Origin: Candidatus Woesearchaeota archaeon | Lineage (GTDB): Archaea; Nanobdellota; Nanobdellia; Woesearchaeales; GW2011-AR9 | Reading direction: 5' to 3' | Assembly (NCBI GenBank): GCA_018303445.1 | Contig: JAGVYE010000005.1 | Span: 1 to 43,126 of the forward strand | Length of the DNA stretch: 43,126 nt | In this document: piece after piece, positions 14,839-22,856 of the stretch | How the letters are laid out: every line of letters begins with the position of its first letter | Position numbering within the stretch: the first letter of the stretch is position 1 | Notes under the pieces: generated by a model | Database searches by the model: none | What the model saw: the letters and a program-made list of their open reading frames with translations, nothing else | Told to the model about the DNA's origin: nothing | Position numbers and translations under genes: made by a program

Positions 14839-15924
14839 ATGGATATCGCAATTATCGGTGCCGGTCCCATTGGTTGTTATGCGGGCTATTTATTAGCTAA
14901 AGCCGGACATTCTGTTTCCATTTATGAAAACCATGGACAAATAGGCACCCCTATTCAATGTACTGGCCTTCTCACCTCAGATTTCGATCAGTTTAGCCTT
15001 CCTATAGAATCATTCCTGGTCAATACTTTTGACCGTATTGGAGTTTATTCTCCTAACCATAAACTGGAAATACACCAGAAAGAATATCTTGTGTGTCGAA
15101 AGCGTTTTGATAATTTTTTTGCTGATCTCGCGAAAAATGCTGGAGCAAAGATATTTGTCAACCATTCCTTTAGTCGCAAAGAAGGAAAGACGATTATCAT
15201 CACAAATTCACAACGCCATCAAGAAATATATCTCACCCCAGATCTCGTCATCGCTGCTGACGGCCCTTTATCTAATACGGCAAAGGCCTATGGTTTCTAT
15301 CATCCCCAGAGAGAAAATTACTTTGGCATCCAGGCTACAGTAGAAGGAAACTTTGACCTCCATAGCTTTCAAACCTATTTTGGTGAAAAAGTTTGTCCAG
15401 AATTATTTGCCTGGATCGTGCCAGAATCAGCAACTATCGCGAGAGTGGGATTAGCGATGCGCAAGAATTCTCGTGCCTACTTTGATAGGTTTATGAAAGA
15501 GCATAACTTTAAAGCGCTGGAGATTCAAGCTGGTGCCATCCCTGTTTACCATCCTTGTCAAGAATTGCAAAAAGAAAATTGTTATCTTCTGGGTGATGCT
15601 GCCGGCTTTGTCAAAGCCACGACTCTTGGCGGTTTAGTCCCTGGATTGAAGCAAGCGGAGATTCTCGTTGATGGTCTTCTGAATAAAAAAAATTATGAGA
15701 AAGCGATAGCGCCTTTGGCAAAGAAATTAAGACTGCATCTTCTCTTAAGAAGAATCTTTGACAAATTTTCAGACCAAGATTGGGATCGTTTAGTTTCGTT
15801 TGTAGCCCAACCAAAAGTACAGAAAGTCTTTGAGAGATATACGCGTGATAATCCCGTTCCCCTGATCAGCATGGCTTTATTGAAAGAACCACGTTTTTTT
15901 TATTTCGCAAAACATTTGATTTAA
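14839..15924 (+). CDS. Geranylgeranyl-reductase-family FAD-dependent oxidoreductase
   Basis: The 361-residue flavoprotein begins with the dinucleotide-binding motif IIGAGPIGCYAGYLLAKAGH and a following Glu (YENHGQIG). It has the CTGLL segment of geranylgeranyl reductases and the second FAD motif LLGDAAGFVKATTLGGLVPG. Archaeal members saturate the isoprenoid chains of membrane lipids (digeranylgeranylglycerophospholipid reductase), but the family includes other reductases, so the substrate is inferred. A TATA element (tttttatacta, near 14806-14816) lies about 25 nt upstream of the ATG, just beyond repeat copy B. It is a single-gene unit. Confidence 0.85.
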   Translation: MDIAIIGAGPIGCYAGYLLAKAGHSVSIYENHGQIGTPIQCTGLLTSDFDQFSLPIESFLVNTFDRIGVYSPNHKLEIHQKEYLVCRKRFDNFFADLAKNAGAKIFVNHSFSRKEGKTIIITNSQRHQEIYLTPDLVIAADGPLSNTAKAYGFYHPQRENYFGIQATVEGNFDLHSFQTYFGEKVCPELFAWIVPESATIARVGLAMRKNSRAYFDRFMKEHNFKALEIQAGAIPVYHPCQELQKENCYLLGDAAGFVKATTLGGLVPGLKQAEILVDGLLNKKNYEKAIAPLAKKLRLHLLLRRIFDKFSDQDWDRLVSFVAQPKVQKVFERYTRDNPVPLISMALLKEPRFFYFAKHLI

Positions 15925-15991
15925 ACTCTCTTTAATGATCTTAGAATGTTCTTGAACCTTCGCTGATAAGGTATTGTCTTACTACAGTTTA

Positions 15992-16750
15992 TTATTTATC
16001 ATCCACAAATTCTTTCAAAACTTTCACATACTCTTTATTCAATCCTCCTAACCTAAAAATTACTACTTCTTCAATACCTAATTTTTTCATTTGTAAGAGG
16101 TCTTTTCTTAAATCATCAGGATACAAAATTGGTTCCCATTTTAAAATTCCATGAGCAATTGTTCCTAATCCCACCATTAAATTCTTACCGTGCTGTTCAT
16201 GCAGTTTCTTAATATTTTTTAGAAGAAGGGAATTAATACCATAATGCATTGAAGAATAATACATAACTATCTTTTTATTTCCATACTTTTGCGGAGAAAA
16301 AGAAACACCAAGACAACGCAGAAAAAACCCCGTAACACGACTTTTTAAAGGGTATTCACTTGTCGCGATAAAAGGTCCATAATTCTTAAAGAAACGTTTA
16401 ATGTGCGGCCTATTAGTAAAAAAAAAATCAAGACGGAAGAATAACCAGGGATGACGTAAAGGAAGTTCAGCATCCCACATTATCAAAGGTATTTTATGTT
16501 GCTTACCTATTTCCAGAATAATTCTCTTTATCGCTTTTTTTTTACTAAATGGACTAAGCCAATATCCCTCTTCTTTCTTTAAAATTGGCCAATAGCCAAA
16601 CGTAATTCTCATTTGATGATATGGTTTAATAATCTTATAAAAATTTGGCAGGTTTTCTGCCGCGATGTACACAATCGCTGGCCATGTAACCATCCTTAGT
16701 TTTTCTAGATTTCTTTTGTGAGGAAATTCCTCAAAAAAATGAATACGCAT
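15992..16750 (-). CDS. Hypothetical protein, possible TIM-barrel fold, about 252 aa
   Basis: I do not recognise a named family. The ORF track starts at a GTG (16771), but the TATA-like aatttatattg at 16773-16784 is too close to that codon. It is correctly spaced from the ATG at 16750 (MRIHFFEEFP), which I prefer. The protein is soluble, basic and aromatic-rich, with alternating strands and helices: MVTWPAIVYIAAEN, MRITFGYWP, IPLIMWDAELP, LMVGLGTIAHG, EEVVIFRLGGLN. The pattern looks like a beta/alpha barrel, with acidic residues (WDAE) at a strand end as in glycoside-hydrolase-like proteins. It is divergent from the Nudix gene and shares one A/T-rich promoter region with it. Confidence 0.65.
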   Translation of the reverse strand: MRIHFFEEFPHKRNLEKLRMVTWPAIVYIAAENLPNFYKIIKPYHQMRITFGYWPILKKEEGYWLSPFSKKKAIKRIILEIGKQHKIPLIMWDAELPLRHPWLFFRLDFFFTNRPHIKRFFKNYGPFIATSEYPLKSRVTGFFLRCLGVSFSPQKYGNKKIVMYYSSMHYGINSLLLKNIKKLHEQHGKNLMVGLGTIAHGILKWEPILYPDDLRKDLLQMKKLGIEEVVIFRLGGLNKEYVKVLKEFVDDK

Positions 16751-16811
16751 ACGGAAGTAATACCTCTTCACAATATAAATTTATTTAAAAGCGGCGTTTC
16801 TGTTCTTTCTG

Positions 16812-17288
16812 ATGTCTGGATTAATCTCTGCTGCCGTATGCGTTCTCCTAAAGGAAAATAAAATCCTCCTTTTAAAGAGAAATAAAGAGCCTTACAAAAA
16901 TCTCTGGTCTCTGCCTGGGGGAAAAATAGAACTAGAAGAGCACCTATCTTTCACTGCAGAACGAGAACTTCTTGAAGAAACAGGTATCAAAGCTAAATTC
17001 GTTGAACATCTCGGTATTGTTTCAGAACATCTCCTTCTCGAAGGAAAAAAGACTTTCCATTTTATTCTTCATCTTTGTCTCCTTAAAGCAGAAGATTATA
17101 TTCCTCTTACGCAAAGTGAAGGAGAACTCCTTTGGGCTGATGTCAAGACTCTTCATGAACTAGAAAGAACAATTGTTTCCAGCGATATTCCTATAATCAA
17201 AAAGATCATTATTAATCGAGAGAAGAATTATGTTAATTGTGTCATTGAAAAAGTAGGAGAAAATCACCTTTTACGTAAATTCACTTAA
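16812..17288 (+). CDS. Nudix hydrolase (MutT-like)
   Basis: The 158-residue protein contains a complete Nudix box, GGKIELEEHLSFTAERELLEETGI, which binds Mg and cleaves nucleoside-diphosphate-linked substrates. The N-terminal strand AAVCVLLKENKILLLKRNK is typical of MutT/NTP-pyrophosphatase members. The last 30 residues (NREKNYVNCVIEKVGENHLL) form an additional strand pair. Two nt separate its stop from the next gene, a CARF-like protein, so the two are one operon under the TATA box at about 16777-16791. The substrate is unknown. The partner raises the possibility of a nucleotide signal as substrate, which is inference. Confidence 0.93.
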   Translation: MSGLISAAVCVLLKENKILLLKRNKEPYKNLWSLPGGKIELEEHLSFTAERELLEETGIKAKFVEHLGIVSEHLLLEGKKTFHFILHLCLLKAEDYIPLTQSEGELLWADVKTLHELERTIVSSDIPIIKKIIINREKNYVNCVIEKVGENHLLRKFT

Positions 17289-17290
17289 AA

Positions 17291-17644
17291 ATGCCCACTT
17301 TTATCGCCTGTTTATTATCTGGAAAAGGAACTTGGAGCGAAGTATTAAAGATCGTCAACGCGAAAGAATGGAATAAAGTATTTCTTATTACTAATGACTT
17401 TGGGAAGCAAAACTTTCAAAATAATAATCCTCTCGTAGAATTAATTGTTGTTGACAGCTATTATCCGGATCCGTCATCCCTAACAAAATCAATCATAAAG
17501 CAACTCCAAGGGAAAATTAATGACTTTGAAATTGCCCTTAACTTTGCCTCTGGCACAGGCAAGGAGCATATGGCGCTAATGGAAGCTATTCTTGAACTAG
17601 GCCTTAATTTTCGTTTAGTTACTCTCAAAAATGGAGAAGTATAA
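17291..17644 (+). CDS. CARF-like Rossmann-fold protein, 117 aa
   Basis: This is a single-domain protein. It opens with a strand (TFIACLLSGKGTW), continues with NKVFLITNDFGKQ and VELIVVDSYYP, and then has the loop LNFASGTGKEHMALMEAILE followed by LGLNFRLVTL. The strand-[SGTG/K]-helix-strand arrangement is the hallmark of CARF and related ligand-sensing domains, which bind cyclic oligoadenylates in type III CRISPR systems. The normal CARF motif is GGTK-like; here it is SGTGK. No effector domain (HEPN, nuclease, HTH) is attached, and no CRISPR array or cas gene is in the window. It may be a stand-alone sensor, a ring-nuclease-like enzyme or an unrelated Rossmann protein. It is co-transcribed with the Nudix gene. 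Confidence 0.65.
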   Translation: MPTFIACLLSGKGTWSEVLKIVNAKEWNKVFLITNDFGKQNFQNNNPLVELIVVDSYYPDPSSLTKSIIKQLQGKINDFEIALNFASGTGKEHMALMEAILELGLNFRLVTLKNGEV

Positions 17645-17670
17645 GTAATGGGAATGGAAAGATAAAATTA

Positions 17671-18219
17671 TTAACTCGTCTTCAAGTACTCTTTCACTTT
17701 CATAATTAACACACAACTAGGTCCGTGAATTACTTTGCTTTCCATCACCATCCGAACTGCTTCTGCTAACGTCGTCTTATACATTTCAATTTTTTCAGTA
17801 GCTTCTTGCTTATGTGAAGTAAATTGCAGCTTCTTCGCCAAGAAAAGATATGCTGGTGCATAAACAACGTTCGTGAACGGATGCATAACGCCTAAATTAA
17901 TTATTTCCTTTGCCACAATTCCTAACTCTTCTCGCAATTCTCGCTTTGCCGCTTCCAGTGGTTCTTCTCTTTTATCGAGGCCACCGCTCACCGCCTCGAT
18001 AGCCTCTTTTCCTAAAGCGTACTTAAACTCTTTTATCAAATAGACTTTTCCCTCTTCGTCAATGGGAAGAATAGAAATTCCCGGAAGTAGTTTTACGACG
18101 CTAAAAGTGCCTTGTTTTCCATCGGGGCGAATTACCTGATCTTCAAAAACTTCCACCCATGGCGTTTTATACTTCAGAATCGTTTCTTCAATAACCCAAG
18201 GGCCATTTTGCCTTCTCAT
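17671..18219 (-). CDS. Nudix ADP-ribose pyrophosphatase-like hydrolase
   Basis: The 182-residue protein has the Nudix box GGLDKREEPLEAAKRELREELGI, preceded by IYLIKEFKYALGKEAIEA-type sequence (here VYLIKEFKYALGKEAIEAVS). That is the E-[LA]-[PA]-[AS]-G arrangement typical of ADP-ribose pyrophosphatases, which hydrolyse ADP-ribose to AMP and ribose-5-phosphate. The N-terminal strand pair (ILKYKTPWVEVFEDQVIRPDG) also fits NudF/ADPRase dimers. The gene starts 1 nt after the stop of the upstream membrane protein, so they form an operon. It converges on the Nudix/CARF pair. Confidence 0.88.
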   Translation of the reverse strand: MRRQNGPWVIEETILKYKTPWVEVFEDQVIRPDGKQGTFSVVKLLPGISILPIDEEGKVYLIKEFKYALGKEAIEAVSGGLDKREEPLEAAKRELREELGIVAKEIINLGVMHPFTNVVYAPAYLFLAKKLQFTSHKQEATEKIEMYKTTLAEAVRMVMESKVIHGPSCVLIMKVKEYLKTS

Positions 18220-18220
18220 C

Positions 18221-18976
18221 TTACTCTATCATTATCCTATACCAGAGATACAATAATCTATCTACTGCTTTTACTATGTCTGGTCCTTGACCGCTCAGCT
18301 TAATACATGTGCCAGAGAACTGAACACGAGGCTGATTGCCTTCAGATGCCAGTTGTACTGTTGGTCTCCCTTGCGAAGTATCACAATTTATAATTGTTCT
18401 ATTCTCACAAATAGTGTCTTCTGTTGTACAGGAGCCTATCGGAAATCGATTCATCCCTTTAACCATATTAAAACTTAATTCTGAAATAGCCAGGGAGTAA
18501 TACTTATCTGCGACGTTTGGATCAATAGCTACAAAAACATCCTCTCCTTGATTGAATTTTTGGCTCAGCAACCCTTCTATTTTGATCTCTTCTAATTCTT
18601 TTGGACCAAAGTGTAGAGGAATGCGTAGCAACGTATTTTCATTTTTCATGATTTCCGTCCACCATAAGCCGTCTGCTTTCACAAAACTAAACTCCCCATA
18701 GAGATACCCCTCTTTTTCATCTAATTCCCCTTCCAAATTTTTACTATGCAATCCTTCTAGATCTATAACTGTTCCTCCGGTCACTTTATTATATAATGAC
18801 GCGCCGCCGAAGGTAAGAAGAAAAATTCCCACAATCACCGCTAAAATAATCAGAATATTTCGTGTCTCTCTTGTCGTTACTTTTTTTTCTTCTAGATTAA
18901 CACCTTCAAACGTCCAATCCTCTATTTCCTCTTTTTCTGCGGCAGGTTTTTGTTGCACACTTTCCTCCATCAGCAT
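18221..18976 (-). CDS. Hypothetical membrane-anchored protein with extracellular domain
   Basis: The 251-residue protein has an acidic cytosolic tail (about 1-40), one transmembrane helix (about 41-62, NILIILAVIVGIFLLTFGGA) and an extracellular domain. That domain begins VTGGTVIDLEGLHSKNLEGE and contains four cysteines (SCTTEDTICEN, NCDTSQ, GTCIKLSG), perhaps in disulfides. The G-L-W-W-T-E motif and the LRIPLHFGPKELEEI segment look conserved, but I cannot name a family. The first ATG (18976) is placed about 24 nt after a TATA-like agtatttaaac, supporting it over the ATG at 18970. It is the first gene of an operon with the ADP-ribose pyrophosphatase. Confidence 0.75.
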   Translation of the reverse strand: MLMEESVQQKPAAEKEEIEDWTFEGVNLEEKKVTTRETRNILIILAVIVGIFLLTFGGASLYNKVTGGTVIDLEGLHSKNLEGELDEKEGYLYGEFSFVKADGLWWTEIMKNENTLLRIPLHFGPKELEEIKIEGLLSQKFNQGEDVFVAIDPNVADKYYSLAISELSFNMVKGMNRFPIGSCTTEDTICENRTIINCDTSQGRPTVQLASEGNQPRVQFSGTCIKLSGQGPDIVKAVDRLLYLWYRIMIE

Positions 18977-19077
18977 CTCTGCCGGCTCCTAGTTTAAATA
19001 CTTTGTGAAGTTTTAATGAAAGACATAACTTTGTATGTTCTACTTACGTTTTCCATTATTTTCAATTGAAAAATCTC

Positions 19078-19863
19078 TCACTCTGGTTTTGCGAAGCTCC
19101 CTTTTTTCTTGGCGCTATCAATCGATTTAATTAAGAAAAGACTAACTACCATTAAAAAGATAATGACCAATATGAAAGCAAACAGTAATTGCGAATAAAC
19201 TACAGGCTCTCCTGTTAAACTTGCTCTCAGCCCTTCAAAAACGTATGTTGTCGGAAGTAGTGAGGCAATTTTCATGGCCCAAGGAGGAAGGGTCGAAAGT
19301 GGATAGAAAACACAACTAAATGGTTGTAAAATCCAAATCGTGCTCCAGGCCAGAACTTGAATACGCGAACCCCAGCGAAAAACTAAAGAACTTACCAATA
19401 AGCCTAATCCCCAGGCAAATAAAGTAAGGAGTGAGACAAATAACATAAAGTGGAAAGGATTCACTGAAAAAATATTAAATTGATAAAATAAATAGGCGAA
19501 GATGCTCAGTACAACAAAGGAAATCATAGATCGGAATATGCCCATAATGGCCAGAGCAGTAATCATTTCCATACTGCTCACCGGAGTAACAAATAAATGA
19601 TATAAACTCCTGGACCAATAATGTTCAAGTAAATAAGTTACAATATCCTGACTCGAACGCCATAAAAAAACCCACAGAATAAGACCTCCCAAGATCAAAT
19701 TAACAATATTAAAATCAGAAATGCCTTTGATATAAGTGGTCATAAACCCCCAAATGAGGATATCCACAATTGGCCAGTAAAATACATCGAATATCCGATC
19801 TAAACTATTCAGAGAAAAATAATAATAATTCCAGAGTAATCCTTTAATTCTATGAAATTTCAT
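19078..19863 (-). CDS. ABC-2 type transporter permease
   Basis: The 261-residue membrane protein has six predicted helices and the ABC-2 family segment GSRIQVLAWSTIWILQPFSCVFYPLSTLP, where the helix before the FYP-P motif is characteristic of NodJ/DrrB-type exporters. It probably pairs with the ATPase encoded just upstream; the two genes overlap by 4 nt (ATGA), indicating translational coupling. The exported substrate may be a lipid, polysaccharide or drug and cannot be told from sequence. No third component is present. Confidence 0.9.
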   Translation of the reverse strand: MKFHRIKGLLWNYYYFSLNSLDRIFDVFYWPIVDILIWGFMTTYIKGISDFNIVNLILGGLILWVFLWRSSQDIVTYLLEHYWSRSLYHLFVTPVSSMEMITALAIMGIFRSMISFVVLSIFAYLFYQFNIFSVNPFHFMLFVSLLTLFAWGLGLLVSSLVFRWGSRIQVLAWSTIWILQPFSCVFYPLSTLPPWAMKIASLLPTTYVFEGLRASLTGEPVVYSQLLFAFILVIIFLMVVSLFLIKSIDSAKKKGSFAKPE

Positions 19864-20789
19864 TTTTCACGTGATTTTTTAATAAAATATTCTTCCAGTG
19901 TTGGCTTCTTTAAGTGAAGATCATCAAAAGGTACATTTTTGTGTATAAATTTTTCTAGGATGGGGAAAATAATCTTTTCCTGGTTCAGAATTGAAAAATG
20001 TAAAATCTTATTTTGTTCCTTTGTGTATGATATTTTTAATTCCTTCAAAATCTCCTCTGCTTTCTTAATATTTGCTGAAAAATGCAATTCTACTTTTTGT
20101 TCTTCTAACTCTTTGATGATTTCCTTGGCATTCCCTATTTTTACAATTTTTCCTTCATCCATAAACGCAATGCGCTGGCAAATCCTTTCCACTTCTTCCA
20201 TATAATGAGATGTAAAGAGTATTGTACATTTTGTTCTTTTATTGTATTCCTGAAGAAATTCTCTTGTCAACTCTGCCATATCCGGATCTAATCCCACTGT
20301 ACACTCGTCTAAGAACAGAAGTTCTGGATCATTAAGTAACGCTTTTACTAATACTAATCTGCTTTTTTCTCCTGAACTTAGGGTAACGACTCTTAAATTG
20401 CGCAAATTAAAAATAAAAAATTTCTCAAGCAACTGATTGATCTTTTGCTCTGCATTGCGTACACCATATAATTTAGCAAATACTTTCAAATTCTGAAGTA
20501 CGGTTAAATTATGACTCAGAGCGTAATACGCAGTAGCCACATTAAATCTCCCTTTGATCTCTTCTTCATACTTTTCAAAATCTTTGCCAAAAATGAAAAT
20601 CTTTCCTGAATCCGGAGTCATTAGTCCGCTGAGAATATTGATCAGGGTCGATTTTCCCGCTCCATTAACTCCTAAAAGGCCGAAGATCTCACCTTTCCTA
20701 ATAGACAAGGAAACATCATCCACGGCTTTTATTTTCCCATTTCTTGTAGAAAATGTTTTTACAAGGTTTTTTACTATAACTGTATCCAT
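19860..20789 (-). CDS. ABC transporter ATP-binding protein (ABC-2 exporter)
   Basis: The 309-residue ATPase has Walker A GVNGAGKST, the signature LSSGEKSRL (SSGE in place of the usual SGGQ) and Walker B LLFLDECTVGLD, followed by the switch histidine in LFTSHYMEE. The DECT sequence replaces the usual DEPT. A C-terminal extension of about 90 residues after the nucleotide-binding domain is typical of DrrA/NodI-like exporter ATPases. A TATA box (cttatataac) lies about 25 nt upstream of the ATG. It forms a two-gene operon with the overlapping permease. Confidence 0.93.
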   Translation of the reverse strand: MDTVIVKNLVKTFSTRNGKIKAVDDVSLSIRKGEIFGLLGVNGAGKSTLINILSGLMTPDSGKIFIFGKDFEKYEEEIKGRFNVATAYYALSHNLTVLQNLKVFAKLYGVRNAEQKINQLLEKFFIFNLRNLRVVTLSSGEKSRLVLVKALLNDPELLFLDECTVGLDPDMAELTREFLQEYNKRTKCTILFTSHYMEEVERICQRIAFMDEGKIVKIGNAKEIIKELEEQKVELHFSANIKKAEEILKELKISYTKEQNKILHFSILNQEKIIFPILEKFIHKNVPFDDLHLKKPTLEEYFIKKSREK

Positions 20790-20866
20790 AATATCTTATA
20801 CAATCTTTTGTTATATAAGAATATCGAAAATATTTCGAAGAAATAAAAGTAATAATCTTCTTTTTA

Positions 20867-21229
20867 TCAATCTCTCTTGATCGTATCTTCTAAACTAATC
20901 ATTTCTCTCTCAAAGAGAAATTTACCACGATTCATTATTCTTTCACGTTCCAAAGGATCGGCATCTCTATAGGCATAGCTAATGTTCATATTAGCAAATC
21001 TTAACGCTTCTCTTCTTGATAAACCATAATCTTTTATGAGATGATCTATGAATTCAGTAGGTTGATTATATCCTGAAGATAAATTTTCTACCACCTCAGC
21101 TACAAGAATTTCATTTAGTTTTACATCCGGTGCTCCCAGTAATCTTCCAAGAAATCCAGGTCTTCTACCAATAATCTTTTTTGGGAAATATTTTTGTACT
21201 AATTCCGGGTATATTTTTCGTTCCAACAT
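20867..21229 (-). CDS. Hypothetical protein, 120 aa, directly downstream of tRNA-Thr
   Basis: I do not recognise this mostly helical protein. A basic N-terminal region (KIIGRRPGFLGRLLG) precedes a helical core (EILVAEVVENLSSGYN, FIDHLIKDYGLSRREALRFA) that could be an HTH-like or tri-helical fold. There is no later in-frame Met within 90 residues, so the ATG at 21229 is secure. Only 9 nt separate it from the last base of the tRNA-Thr gene. There is no room for a separate promoter, so it is probably expressed from a tRNA-mRNA co-transcript after 3' tRNA processing. Confidence 0.65.
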   Translation of the reverse strand: MLERKIYPELVQKYFPKKIIGRRPGFLGRLLGAPDVKLNEILVAEVVENLSSGYNQPTEFIDHLIKDYGLSRREALRFANMNISYAYRDADPLERERIMNRGKFLFEREMISLEDTIKRD

Positions 21230-21238
21230 TATAAGATA

Positions 21239-21326
21239 AGCCCCTGCCGCGATTTGAACGCGGGACCTGCGCTTAACTCTTTAAACTAATACGAGAGCGC
21301 CGCTCTAGCCACTGAGCCACAGGGGC
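21239..21326 (-). tRNA. tRNA-Thr (anticodon CGT) with a 15-nt intron
   Basis: On the minus strand the acceptor GCCCCTG/CAGGGGC, D stem GCTC/GAGC, anticodon stem GCGCT/AGCGC and T arm CCGCG-TTCAAAT-CGCGG are all perfect, with discriminator T73 as in archaeal tRNA-Thr. The 22-nt anticodon loop is a 7-nt loop (CTCGTA...A, anticodon CGT) plus a 15-nt intron at 21275-21289 in the 37/38 position. A relaxed bulge-helix-bulge is visible: CTC pairs with GAG, with GTA^ and TT^A bulges. The exons are 21290-21326 and 21239-21274, giving 73 nt when spliced. The downstream CDS starts 9 nt later. An IS1-type element lies 70 nt upstream. Confidence 0.95.
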
Positions 21327-21395
21327 GTACAGCTTGTAAAATTGATCTTTATTTTTAAATTATTGGCAGTTTCACATTCTTTCCCAAAAAGTCTT

Positions 21396-22177
21396 GGTAG
21401 TGTAATCATTTGACTGATAACCTTTCTAGATTATATTCTTGCAAAAATAATCCTGTTACTTTAATGTGATTAGCTATAGACTTGGAGAAAGAGCACGTCT
21501 TTCTGACATATCTTCCAAGTCTTTGACGAATCACATTATTCACAGATTCAACTTGTGAGGTTTCACCGGTTTCTTTGCCACATTTATGGTGCAATGTCTT
21601 TGGGAGATTATCATAAGCTTCCCAGAAGTCACTTCTGCTTTGACATTTTTTGTACTCTTCTGGAACTTTAGAATAAAGATCTTTAAATGCCATATAACTT
21701 CGATCTCCAATATGAAATGCTACTACTTGTCTGTTTCTTCTAAGAACCGCAAGCTATAATCATTGCTTGTTTCTTTTGTCGTGAACAAAAGACCACATTT
21801 TATCATACTCAATGATGTCATTGTATTGAGCTGGTGAGAGTGTAGAACTAAGAGGCATCAGCTCTTTTTTTTCCAACCAACGAAGAATGGTTGAAACAGC
21901 TACTCTATACACTCTGCGTGTGCCACGCAGAATTGAGCGTTCATGATAAGAAGGAAGAATTTCTTCTTTTCGTTCTGCAGTGTAGAACTGTGTTGTGTTG
22001 AGAGTTCGATAACAATCACAGTCTTTGTAGTGATACTTCTGCTTGCCACTAGAAGTAAAATCCAGTCATTACAATATTATTGCTATTGCACTTCATGCAA
22101 ACCTCTTTTTTTGCCATAAATGACAGAAAGAGGAGGGAGAATAAAAGGTGTTCTATCAGTCAGTTAAGAACACTACC
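21396..22177 (-). mobile_element. Degenerate IS1-family insertion sequence
   Basis: The element is 782 bp, close to the 768 bp of IS1. Its terminal inverted repeats are GGTAGTGT-7N-TGACTGATA at 21396-21419 and the complement TATCAGTCA-7N-ACACTACC at 22154-22177; the outer and inner blocks are identical and the 7-nt spacers differ. The transposase inside is broken (see pseudogene). Flanks are A-rich and give no clean target duplication; AAAAAGTCT and AAAAAATCT match at 8 of 9 only if the ends are shifted by 1 nt. The insertion sits 8 nt beyond the stop of the gene at 22185-22802. Confidence 0.88.
21406..22096 (-). pseudogene. IS1-family transposase, inactivated
   Basis: Starting at ATG 22096 the frame gives MKCNSN... 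and hits TAG after 15 codons. The adjacent frame resumes with SSGKQKYHYKDCDC, the N-terminal zinc-ribbon region, through an HTH (VAVSTILRWLEKKE) to EYDKMWSFV. In the same frame, KRNKQ is followed by TGA, L, TAG where IS1 transposases read WLWLA, so both tryptophan codons have become stops by G-to-A changes. The catalytic C-terminal part (GKETGETSQVESVNNVIRQR, RYVRKTCSFSKS) is intact and is the 95-aa ORF of the track. One frameshift and two nonsense changes make it non-functional. Confidence 0.88.
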
Positions 22178-22184
22178 AAAAAAT

Positions 22185-22802
22185 CTACTGCACACAACTG
22201 TGCCCTTTATACCCTTTCTCCCAAGCATTTTCTTTAGTGTTAAACCAGAGTTGACGATTCTTAGCAATTTTTTTGGCCCAGTCACATTTTGGTTCATGAT
22301 AGACATTGCTTTGTTTGCTGGCGACATATTTCCCAGGAGAATGTTTAGAAAGAATCTTACTTTGCGGAGTAGTGGGAGAGGTCTTTGCGGCAACTGTTTT
22401 TGCTGCATCTACCGTGGTAGTTTGAGGTTTCGTGGTATCAAAGACGACGCTGTGAGATTCTTCTTTCTTCTTCTGAGGAGAAAGAAGAGCGGCGAGGAAG
22501 AAGCCAATGAGAGCGAGGAGAAGGAGGATTAGATATAAATCACCATAGAAGTACCATACTAATAGTAAGTTTCCGATGTAGAAGAGAAACACGAAGAGGA
22601 AAAGATAACCACTCCAGGCTTTTGTAAAGTTTACAAAAGCAATACCCGATAACAGGAGTAAAAAGAGAAGACCGAGCAATTCCAAGCGGAAAAAGAGGCC
22701 CGTCGTGGAAATGAAAAGTTCAATGGAAGCAAAGAAGAGAATTAGGAGAAGAGCTGCATAGACGAAGAGACTGGTGCGGCGTCTTTTTTGATGTTCATCC
22801 AT
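22185..22802 (-). CDS. Four-helix membrane protein with C-terminal Ada-like zinc-binding motif
   Basis: The 205-residue protein has four hydrophobic helices (about residues 10-110), a Thr/Ala/Lys-rich linker and a C-terminal module, YVASKQSNVYHEPKCDWAKK...NRQLWFNTKENAWEKGYKGHSC. That pattern (ASK-SN-YH-P-C-WAK-I ... GY--C) is found in many archaeal and bacterial proteins and resembles the zinc-binding N-terminal domain of Ada; its function is unknown in this setting. A TATA box (atacttaaatac) lies about 25 nt upstream of the ATG. The IS1-type element begins 8 nt after the stop, so the gene itself is intact. Confidence 0.8.
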   Translation of the reverse strand: MDEHQKRRRTSLFVYAALLLILFFASIELFISTTGLFFRLELLGLLFLLLLSGIAFVNFTKAWSGYLFLFVFLFYIGNLLLVWYFYGDLYLILLLLALIGFFLAALLSPQKKKEESHSVVFDTTKPQTTTVDAAKTVAAKTSPTTPQSKILSKHSPGKYVASKQSNVYHEPKCDWAKKIAKNRQLWFNTKENAWEKGYKGHSCVQ

Positions 22803-22856
22803 AGGAGTTATGAAGAGAAAATGTATTTAAGTATTTCTATCTTGGAGTAGTTATTT

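Noticed and set aside
21406-22096. Stop-codon reassignment rather than a dead transposase
   Set aside because: Both TGA and TAG interrupt the frame and there is also a frameshift, while housekeeping genes here end normally in TGA and TAA.
22160-22408. 82-aa minus-strand ORF
   Set aside because: It is out of frame with, and inside, the 205-aa membrane protein gene, and crosses the IS end; it looks like a shadow.
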